From: Rhodovastum atsumiense
GTDB lineage: Bacteria > Pseudomonadota > Alphaproteobacteria > Acetobacterales > Acetobacteraceae
Reading direction: 5' to 3'
Assembly (NCBI RefSeq): GCF_937425535.1
Contig: NZ_OW485601.1
Location: 921,001 to 985,000 of the forward strand
Length of the DNA: 64,000 nt
Positions 58,283 through 64,000 of this stretch are shown here, in pieces. The position numbers and the translations under genes are program-made. Each line of letters starts with the position of its first letter. The stretch's first letter is position 1. The notes under the pieces are model-generated. The model worked only from the letters and a program-made list of their open reading frames with translations. It did not search any database and was not told the DNA's origin.

Positions 58283-59218
58283 TCACCCGGCGGCCGGCCG
58301 GGCGTGCGCGCCCAGGATATGGGCGATGGCGTAGACCAGGTCGGGACGGTTCAGCGTGTAGAAATGGAACTCGTCCACGCCGTTGGCCTGCAGCAGCCGC
58401 ACCAGCTCGGCCGCCACCACTACCGCGACCATGCGACGGGTCTCCGCATCCTCCTCCAGCCCCGCGAACAGATGGCCGAGCCAGGCCGGCACCCTGGCGC
58501 CGCACATGGCCGAGAATTTCACGGCCTGGGCGAAGTTGGACACCGGCATGATGCCGGGCACGATCGGCGCGGTGATGCCGGCGGCGAGGCAGCGGTCGAT
58601 GAAGCGCAGATAGGTCTCCGCCTCGAAAAAATACTGCGTGATGGCGCGGTTCGCCCCCGCGTCCAGCTTGCGCCGGAGGTTGTCCAGGTCCGCCTGCGGC
58701 GAGGCGGCGGCCGGATGCATCTCGGGATAGGCCGCCACCGAGATCTCGAAATCGGCGATGCGCTTCAGCCCGGCCACCAGGTCGGCGGCGTAGGCATAGC
58801 CCTGCGGATGCGGCTGGTAGGCGCCGCCGCCCGGCACGTCGCCACGCAGCGCCACGATATGGCGGATTCCCGCATCCCAGTAGGCGCGGGCCACGTCGTC
58901 CACCTCGCCGCGGGAGGCGCCCACGCAGGTCAGGTGCGCGGCGGGGGTCAGGCTGGTCTCCCGCACGATGCGCGCCACGGTGGCGTGGGTGCGTTCCTGC
59001 GTCGAGCCGCCGGCGCCGTAGGTAACCGAGACGAAGCGCGGCGCCAGCGGCTCCAGCCGGCGGATGCAGGCCCAGAGCTGCTGCTCCAGCGCCTCGGTGC
59101 GGGGGGGGAAGAATTCGAAGGACAGGGCCGGGGCGGGCTGGCTGCCATCGCGCGCCGGCAAGGCGCTGAATCGGGGACCGGTGAGCCAGCGCTCGAGGGG
59201 GGCCGGGGTATCGTTCAT
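58283..59218 (-). CDS. metF: Methylenetetrahydrofolate reductase [NAD(P)H]
   Basis: MetF reduces 5,10-methylene-THF to 5-methyl-THF for methionine synthesis, an FAD TIM-barrel enzyme. SFEFFPPRTEALEQQL carries the catalytic Glu; FVSVTYGAGGSTQERT, HLTCVGASR, ALRGDVP and ITQYFFEAETYLRFID are family blocks. Length is 311 residues. ATG at 59218 has AAGGA at good spacing. It is divergent from mlaA. No SAM or cobalamin riboswitch was recognised in the 264-base upstream gap. Confidence 0.96.
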   Translation of the reverse strand: MNDTPAPLERWLTGPRFSALPARDGSQPAPALSFEFFPPRTEALEQQLWACIRRLEPLAPRFVSVTYGAGGSTQERTHATVARIVRETSLTPAAHLTCVGASRGEVDDVARAYWDAGIRHIVALRGDVPGGGAYQPHPQGYAYAADLVAGLKRIADFEISVAAYPEMHPAAASPQADLDNLRRKLDAGANRAITQYFFEAETYLRFIDRCLAAGITAPIVPGIMPVSNFAQAVKFSAMCGARVPAWLGHLFAGLEEDAETRRMVAVVVAAELVRLLQANGVDEFHFYTLNRPDLVYAIAHILGAHARPAAG

Positions 59219-59482
59219 GTCCGTCCTTGCCGGGCTGCGGAGTGGCACAGAAAGCGGCCGGAGCAACTTTCGGTTTACATCGCCGTTGCCGCCGCTGAAT
59301 GGTTGCGTAACCGAGAGGCGCTGGTAGGAATCGCTTCTGCGGGGACCGTTTTGCCAACCGTGTTCCGCGGGAGCAAGCAGCGCCGTTCTGCGGCTGGACC
59401 CCCGGGCCGGGCGGAGCGTATGTGTGGAAGTACCTTATCTCCCTGGTCTGTCGCCCAGGCGACCCCCCCTTCGAGGAGCCCA
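59219..59482. other. Divergent intergenic region metF/mlaA
   Basis: The gap has the eleven-base GTTGCGTAACC (59302-59312) that also occurs upstream of mraZ. No clear sigma-70 promoter, riboswitch or ORF was found. The sequence before mlaA (59420-59482) has a TTATCT that might be a -10 element, without a clear -35. Confidence 0.4.
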
Positions 59483-60268
59483 ATGCGCGCCCTTCCCCAC
59501 CTGTCCCTTCTGGCCGCAGTGATCCTGTCGGGCGGGCTGCTGGCCGGTTGCGCCCAGAAGCCCCCGGCCGACGATCCCGAAGCGGTGGCGGAATTCAACG
59601 AGACCAATGATCCGCTGGAGCCGACCAACCGCGTCTTCTACGCGGTGAACAACGGCCTCGACACCGTGATCCTGCGCCCGCTCGCCCTGGGCTACCGCTA
59701 TGTCGTGCCCGAGGTGGTCCGCACCCATACCCGCAACGTGCTGTCCAACATCAGCTCCCCGGTGACCCTGTTCAACGACATGTTGCAGGCCAGGCCGCGG
59801 CGGGCCGGCGACACGCTGATGCGCTTCCTGGTGAACACGACCGCCGGCGTGGGCGGCGTGTTCGATGTCGCAACCGACTGGGGCTGGCCGGCGCACGACT
59901 CCGACGCCGGCATGACGCTGGCGATGTGGGGTCTGCCGGAGGGCCCCTTCCTGTTCCTGCCGGTGCTCGGGCCGTCGAGCCCGCGCGACGCGACGGGCTT
60001 CGGCGCCGACCTGGTGATGGATCCCACCTTCTGGGTCGGCCGGGGCGACGTCGTCACCGCGCTCGGCTGGACGCGGTTCTCGCTGAACGCGATCGACACC
60101 CGGGCGTCGGTGCTGGATGATCTCGACAAGATCAAGGCCCAGGCCCTCGATCCCTATGCGACCTTCCGCAGCCTTTACCGGCAGCACCGGCAATCCCAGA
60201 TCGAGGACGCGCGCGCGGACGAGCGGGCCACCGTGCCGGCCTGGTTCCAGCAACCGTCCAAGCAGTAA
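59483..60268 (+). CDS. mlaA: Outer-membrane lipoprotein MlaA (VacJ)
   Basis: MlaA removes misplaced phospholipids from the outer leaflet of the outer membrane and passes them to MlaC. The signal peptide ends in the lipobox LLAGC (Cys at residue 22). NDPLEPTNRVFYAVNNGLD, RVLSNIS-type helix NVLSNISSPVTLFNDMLQ, the TTAGVGGVFDVA segment and GPFLFLPVLGPSSPRD are family features. Length is 261 residues. ATG at 59483 has GAGGAG upstream. mlaC follows 31 bases later; the MlaFEDB transporter is not in the window. Confidence 0.96.
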   Translation: MRALPHLSLLAAVILSGGLLAGCAQKPPADDPEAVAEFNETNDPLEPTNRVFYAVNNGLDTVILRPLALGYRYVVPEVVRTHTRNVLSNISSPVTLFNDMLQARPRRAGDTLMRFLVNTTAGVGGVFDVATDWGWPAHDSDAGMTLAMWGLPEGPFLFLPVLGPSSPRDATGFGADLVMDPTFWVGRGDVVTALGWTRFSLNAIDTRASVLDDLDKIKAQALDPYATFRSLYRQHRQSQIEDARADERATVPAWFQQPSKQ

Positions 60269-60299
60269 GTCCACCGGACCGCAGAACGGGGCCCCTTCC

Positions 60300-60911
60300 A
60301 TGCTGATGCGACGCACCTTGATTCTCTCTGCCATGGCCGCCACCGCGGCCCTGGCCCTTCCCCCCCGACAGGCCGGGGCCCAAAGCCCGGATCGCGCCAC
60401 CGCCTTCATCGAGCGGACCGCGGCCGAGCTGCAGACCGTGGTGAATGGCCCCGGCAGTCAGGCCGAGAAACAGGCGAAGCTGCAGGCAATCGTCGACCGC
60501 ACGGTCGACGTGAACGAAGTGGCCCGGTTTTGCCTCGGCCGCTTCTGGCGTACCGCCACCCCCGAGCAGCAGGCCGAGTACCTGGGGCTGTTCCGCCGCG
60601 TGCTGATGCTCAACATCACCGGCAAGATCGGCGAGTACCAGGGTGTCTCGGTCGTCGTCGGCAAGGCGATGCCGCGCGAGGGCGCGGTCGCGGTGAGCAG
60701 CACCGTCAACCGGCCGGGCAACGCACCGAGCAAGGTCGACTGGCTGGTCAACACCGACTCGAGCAATCCCAAGATCGTCGACGTGATCGCCGAGGGCACC
60801 AGCCTGCGGCTCACCCAGCGCAGCGACTACGCCGCCTATCTCGCCCGCAACAACAACAGCGTGAAGGCCCTGATCGACGCGCTGCGCCAGCAGGCCAGCC
60901 AGCAGGGCTGA
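60300..60911 (+). CDS. mlaC: Phospholipid-binding periplasmic protein MlaC
   Basis: A 203-residue MlaC/Ttg2D-family protein that shuttles phospholipid between MlaA and the inner-membrane Mla transporter. A cleavable signal peptide (RRTLILSAMAATAALALP, cleavage probably after AGA) precedes the Tol_Tol_Ttg2 domain (AIVDRTVDVNEVARFCLGRFW, YLGLFRRVLMLNI). Related HpnM proteins act with hopanoids; direct linkage to mlaA favours the Mla role. ATG 60300 or 60306 could be the start. The hydrolase gene begins five bases after the stop. Confidence 0.92.
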   Translation: MLMRRTLILSAMAATAALALPPRQAGAQSPDRATAFIERTAAELQTVVNGPGSQAEKQAKLQAIVDRTVDVNEVARFCLGRFWRTATPEQQAEYLGLFRRVLMLNITGKIGEYQGVSVVVGKAMPREGAVAVSSTVNRPGNAPSKVDWLVNTDSSNPKIVDVIAEGTSLRLTQRSDYAAYLARNNNSVKALIDALRQQASQQG

Positions 60912-60916
60912 CCGGG

Positions 60917-61804
60917 ATGCGGCTCGTCCGCACCCCGGTGCTGGAGATCGCCGCCCTCGAACAAGGACCATCGGACGGCGCGCCGGTGGTGCTGATGCAC
61001 GGCTTCCCGAGCGACGTGCATGATTACGAGCAGGTCGTGCCGGCGCTGGCGGCGGCGGGATATCGCGTGCTGGTGCCCTGGCTACGGGGCTATGGCCCGA
61101 CCCGGTTCCGCAACCCGGCAACGCCCCGCTCCGGGCAGCAGGCGGCCCTGGCGGCGGACCTGCTGGGCTTCCTGGACGCCCTGGAGATCAGCTCGGCCAC
61201 CCTGGCCGGCTATGACTGGGGCGGTCGCGCCTGCTGCATCGTCGCCGCCCTGTGGCCTGAACGGGTGCGCGGCCTGGTGACGATCGGCGGCTACAACATC
61301 CAGGACATCGCCCGCGCCAACGAACCGGCACTGCCAACCCAGGAACTGCGCTACTGGTACCAGTGGTACCTGAACACCCCTCGGGGCGAAGCCGGGCTCA
61401 CGGCCAACCGCCGGGAAATCGGGCGCCTGCTGTGGCGGATGTGGTCGCCCAACTGGGCCTTCGACGAGCCCACCCTCGCCCGCACGGCGGCAAGCTGGGA
61501 CAACCCGGATTTCGTTGCGGTCTCGGTGCACTCCTATCGTCACCGCTACGGCGCGGCCGACGGCGATCCCGCGCTGGCGCCCATCGAGCGCCGCCTCGCG
61601 GCGCGGCCCCGCATCACCGTCCCCACCGTGGTGCTGGAAGGCGCGGCCGACGGCGCCATGCCGCCGACGGCCGAGGACCGGCACGCGCCGATGTTCACCG
61701 CGTCCTACCGCCGCGAGGTGTTGCCGCGGGTCGGCCATTTCCTGCCGCGCGAGGCACCGGAGGCGGTGGTGGCGGCGGTCGGGTCGCTGGGCGCGGCGGG
61801 ATGA
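60917..61804 (+). CDS. Alpha/beta hydrolase, epoxide-hydrolase-like
   Basis: A 295-residue alpha/beta hydrolase. The oxyanion HGFP loop lies near residues 28-31. The nucleophile elbow AGYDWGG places an Asp (about residue 100), as in epoxide hydrolases and haloalkane dehalogenases, not a Ser as in esterases. Late PRVGHFLPREAPE contains the catalytic His. The aromatic lid segment RYWYQWYLN could include the substrate tyrosine. No signal peptide. It follows mlaC by five bases, so is probably co-transcribed. Its last 110 bases overlap a convergent SET-domain gene. Confidence 0.88.
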   Translation: MRLVRTPVLEIAALEQGPSDGAPVVLMHGFPSDVHDYEQVVPALAAAGYRVLVPWLRGYGPTRFRNPATPRSGQQAALAADLLGFLDALEISSATLAGYDWGGRACCIVAALWPERVRGLVTIGGYNIQDIARANEPALPTQELRYWYQWYLNTPRGEAGLTANRREIGRLLWRMWSPNWAFDEPTLARTAASWDNPDFVAVSVHSYRHRYGAADGDPALAPIERRLAARPRITVPTVVLEGAADGAMPPTAEDRHAPMFTASYRREVLPRVGHFLPREAPEAVVAAVGSLGAAG

Positions 61805-62204
61805 CGGGCGGCATGCAACTGGCGCAGCGACAGCCATGCGGCGCGATGAAGGCGCGGAAATACACCTTGCCGTAGTGGTAGGTGAGCTCCTCGCCCGGAG
61901 CGATGGCGCGTCTGGCGAAGATGAAGATGCGCCGCCCGACCTGCCGGGCCTCGCAGTTCGGGCGGCAGGCGTGGTTGATGTAGCGGGCCAGGTTCTCCCG
62001 CCCCTTGGCGTCGATCACCCGCCGCTCATCGACCTGGAACAGGTAGCGTCCGCCACGGCGATCGGCCTCGTCGGGGGTGATGAACTCGCCGGTGTACTCG
62101 ATGACCCGGCTGCCCCGGGCGAACGGAACCGTGGCAAACAGGCCGAGCCCGGCACGGGTGCGTCCACGGCGGAATTTCGCGGTCTTGTCGGTCGGCGGGG
62201 TCAT
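61695..62204 (-). CDS. Small SET-domain protein (putative lysine methyltransferase)
   Basis: A 169-residue protein made almost entirely of a SET domain. RAGLGLFATVPFARGSRVIEY opens the fold, INHACRPNCEA (about residues 76-86) is the NHxCxPN cofactor motif, GEELTYHYG (about 105-112) holds the catalytic-type tyrosine, and CRCASC (125-130) is a post-SET-like zinc cysteine set. SET enzymes methylate lysines using S-adenosylmethionine; the bacterial target is unknown. About 40 Pro/Arg-rich residues after the zinc site lie antisense to the hydrolase gene. ATG at 62204 is used; one at 62243 is possible. Neither has a good ribosome site. Confidence 0.82.
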   Translation of the reverse strand: MTPPTDKTAKFRRGRTRAGLGLFATVPFARGSRVIEYTGEFITPDEADRRGGRYLFQVDERRVIDAKGRENLARYINHACRPNCEARQVGRRIFIFARRAIAPGEELTYHYGKVYFRAFIAPHGCRCASCMPPVIPPRPATRPPPPPPPVPRAAGNGRPAATPRGGRTR

Positions 62205-62266
62205 GCGGGCGGAGACTCGTGCTGCGGATTCGCTCCGGGGCATGTCGGCACGCCCGCATCAGGCGA

Positions 62267-63736
62267 TCAAGGATGCTCGATCGGCACGACCACCCATTGC
62301 GGCCGGTCGCCGCTTCGCACCAGCAGCAGCGCTTCCCGCCGCCCGGCCCCGCGCAGCCCGTCGAGCCGGGCCCGGACCTCGTCGGGCGTCGTCACCGGCT
62401 GATCCCCCACCCGCAGGATCACGTCGCCCGCGGCAATCCCGGCATCCGCGGCGACGCTGTTGGCGGCGACGGCGGTGACCAGCACGCCCTTGCCGGCCAT
62501 GGTCGGCGGCCCGGCGGCCACGGCCGCCGGATCCCGCACCGCGAACCTCAGGCCGAGATCGGACGCATGCATGCGCGGGCCACGATCGACGCCGGCAGGC
62601 GGACCGGCAGGGTCGAAGGGCACCTCGGCGGGCCAGGACGCGACAGCGATGTCGAAGGAGCGGACCTGGCCGGCCCGCCAGAGCCGCACCGTCGCGGAAC
62701 TGCCCGGCGCAGTGCGGCTGATGGCGCGCAACAGGGCGCGCACATCCCGGCTCGGGCGCGGGCCGAACTGCAGGATCACGTCACCTTCCTGCACGCCGGC
62801 CCGGGCGGCGGGGCCGCCGGGCCAGACGGAGGTGACGATGCCCCCCTCGGTGCCGCCGAGGCCGAGCGCCGCCGCCAAGGGCGGCGTCAGTTGCTGCACC
62901 CGCACGCCCACCCAGCCGACCTGCCAGCGGCCGAAGCGACGCATCTGGTCGATCACGAAGGCGGCGTCATTGGCGGGAATGGCCAGGCCGAGCCCGATCG
63001 AGGCCCCCACCGACGGCGGCGAGACCAGGGCCCAGTTCACCCCGATCACCTCGCCGCGCAGATTGAACAGCGGGCCGCCGGAATTGCCGTGATTGATCGC
63101 CGCGTCGGTCTGGATGAAGTCGTCGATCATGGTCTTGTTGACGTCACGGTTGACCGCGCTGACCACGCCCACGGTCACCGTGTCCGACAGGTCGAGCGGA
63201 TTGCCGATCGCCACCACCGTCTCGCCGGTGCGGATCGCGTCGCTGTCGCCGAAGCGGACGAAGCCCAGCTCCCGCCCGGCCTCGATCTTCAGCAGCGCCA
63301 GGTCGGGACGCTCGCTGGTGGCGAGCACCGTCGCATCCAGGGGCGTGGCATCGATCAGCGTCACCGTGACCTTGTAGGCCCCCGCCACGACATGCCGGTT
63401 GGTGACGACATGGCCGGCCGGGTCGATGATGAACCCCGAGCCGAATTCCCGGACCGGCCGGGCCATCGCCTCGGCGCCCTGGGCGACATGCCCCCCCGGG
63501 GAAGCGGGCTGCTTGAGCACGGAGATGCTGACCACGGCGGGCAGCAGCGGAGCGATGATGTCGGGAAGGTCCGGCGGCCGGTTGCCCGGATCGCCCGGCG
63601 CGGCGAAGGCGGCCGGCGACAGGAGGAACAGCAGCGCCATGCCGAAACTCCGCCAGGGGGCGCCGCGCCGGCCGGTGCCGGCCATGTCCTTGGCAGGAGT
63701 GGTGCTTGCGTCGGCCTTCGCCAGATCGCCGGACAT
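62267..63736 (-). CDS. HtrA/Deg-family serine protease
   Basis: A 489-residue DegP/DegQ-like protein. An N-terminal hydrophobic segment (FGMALLFLLSPAAFAAPG) serves as signal peptide after a 30-residue polar start. The catalytic triad is His115 (TNRHVVAG), Asp145 (RPDLALLK) and Ser219 (GNSGGPL). Two PDZ domains follow (about 275-360 and 400-485; GGPAARAGVQEGDVILQFG, DAGIAAGDVILRVGDQPV). It should act in the periplasm in protein quality control. ATG at 63736 has GGGGAG five bases upstream. A SET-domain gene follows on the same strand. Confidence 0.93.
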   Translation of the reverse strand: MSGDLAKADASTTPAKDMAGTGRRGAPWRSFGMALLFLLSPAAFAAPGDPGNRPPDLPDIIAPLLPAVVSISVLKQPASPGGHVAQGAEAMARPVREFGSGFIIDPAGHVVTNRHVVAGAYKVTVTLIDATPLDATVLATSERPDLALLKIEAGRELGFVRFGDSDAIRTGETVVAIGNPLDLSDTVTVGVVSAVNRDVNKTMIDDFIQTDAAINHGNSGGPLFNLRGEVIGVNWALVSPPSVGASIGLGLAIPANDAAFVIDQMRRFGRWQVGWVGVRVQQLTPPLAAALGLGGTEGGIVTSVWPGGPAARAGVQEGDVILQFGPRPSRDVRALLRAISRTAPGSSATVRLWRAGQVRSFDIAVASWPAEVPFDPAGPPAGVDRGPRMHASDLGLRFAVRDPAAVAAGPPTMAGKGVLVTAVAANSVAADAGIAAGDVILRVGDQPVTTPDEVRARLDGLRGAGRREALLLVRSGDRPQWVVVPIEHP

Positions 63737-63831
63737 CGTGGCTCCCCTCGGCTTTTTTGGAGCGCCTACGATGCGTCTTCGGGCGAGGGGCAGCAATTCC
63801 GACACCCCCGGCGCCGTTTCGGGCGGGGGTC

Positions 63832-63863
63832 AAAACGAAAGGAGCGCCCGCCGGGCGCTCCTT
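63832..63863 (-). terminator. Terminator of the lysine-rich gene
   Basis: On the minus strand an 11-base-pair perfect stem (63853-63863 with 63839-63849, loop of three) is followed by TCGTTTTG. It starts 18 bases beyond the stop codon at 63882. Confidence 0.75.
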
Positions 63864-63881
63864 CATCCACCGACGCGCCGC

Positions 63882-64000
63882 TCAGTGCTGCACGGGCGCG
63901 GGGGTGGTCTTGTGGCTCTTCGCCTTGGTGCGGGTGGCCTTGCTCTTGTGGGCCTTCTTCTTGGCCGGCGCGGCCTGGGTGTCCTGGGCGCCGGCGGCCG
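63882..64000 (-). CDS. Lysine/alanine-rich protein (5' truncated at window edge)
   Basis: The last 38 codons of a gene that begins beyond the window. The visible C-terminus is low-complexity: an Ala/Gln stretch, then KKKAHKSKATRTKAKSHK and a short PAPVQH end. Such basic tails occur in histone-H1-like DNA-binding proteins and in small acid- or envelope-stress proteins; the fragment does not decide between them. A good terminator follows. Confidence 0.55.
   Translation of the reverse strand, partial: AAGAQDTQAAPAKKKAHKSKATRTKAKSHKTTPAPVQH

Noticed and set aside
59219-59482. SAM or cobalamin riboswitch upstream of metF
   Set aside because: No conserved core of a known SAM, SAH or cobalamin aptamer could be recognised on the minus strand.

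Overview
The window is a gene-dense, high-GC stretch of chromosome from a Gram-negative alphaproteobacterium. LpxC, BamD, MlaA/MlaC and a complete division and cell-wall (dcw) cluster point to an outer-membrane-bearing cell. The MurE DNPR motif points to meso-diaminopimelate peptidoglycan. A circularly permuted two-piece tmRNA, an alpha-type SspB, a DUF1127 protein and the order ftsQ-ftsA-ftsZ-lpxC-bamD-recN-ligA place it in Alphaproteobacteria. The GC level, the paired fumarases and the carotenoid oxygenase fit Rhodospirillales, probably Acetobacteraceae; that family call is an inference.

Region 1 (1-8.4 kb) is mixed housekeeping. It holds the 3' end of an Mrp/ApbC Fe-S ATPase, a carotenoid cleavage oxygenase, a small membrane protein, thyX, ssrA, two overlapping DUF2382 stress-type genes, sspB, a class I fumarase and a VOC protein. 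Region 2 (8.4-14.6 kb) is a tightly overlapping queuosine operon (precursor transporter, queA, tgt, queF, queG) that runs into fumC and two small genes. Region 3 (14.6-15.9 kb) is an intact IS110-family element, with a structured leader that could be its bridge RNA, set among palindromic repeats. Region 4 (15.9-24.5 kb) has a fused hydantoinase/oxoprolinase overlapping an AsmA-like gene on the minus strand, then djlA, a zinc amidase and rnpB on the plus strand.

Region 5 (24.7-44.0 kb) is the full dcw cluster: mraZ, rsmH, ftsL, ftsI, murE, murF, mraY, murD, ftsW, murG, murC, murB, ddl, ftsQ, ftsA, ftsZ. Nearly every junction is a start/stop overlap. It opens with a promoter whose spacer carries three 10-bp-phased MraZ-type boxes and closes with a perfect 14-bp terminator stem after ftsZ. 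Region 6 (44.2-52.4 kb) has lpxC, bamD, recN and ligA, interrupted by an opposite-strand PAS-GGDEF diguanylate cyclase, then an orphan response regulator driven by a near-consensus promoter inside the end of ligA.

Region 7 (52.4-64 kb) begins with a dense array of palindromes between convergent genes. An M24 aminopeptidase P, a DUF1127 protein, prmA, a UvrD-type helicase, metF, mlaA-mlaC, an epoxide-hydrolase-like enzyme, a small SET-domain protein, an HtrA/Deg protease and the 3' end of a lysine-rich gene follow. No tRNA, rRNA, CRISPR array, prophage or dedicated defence system was found. The least ordinary items are the IS110 leader RNA candidate, the composite hairpin repeats, a 10-codon relay ORF between ftsQ and ftsA, the MraZ boxes, long Pro/Ala tails on FtsL and FtsI, and the SET-domain protein.
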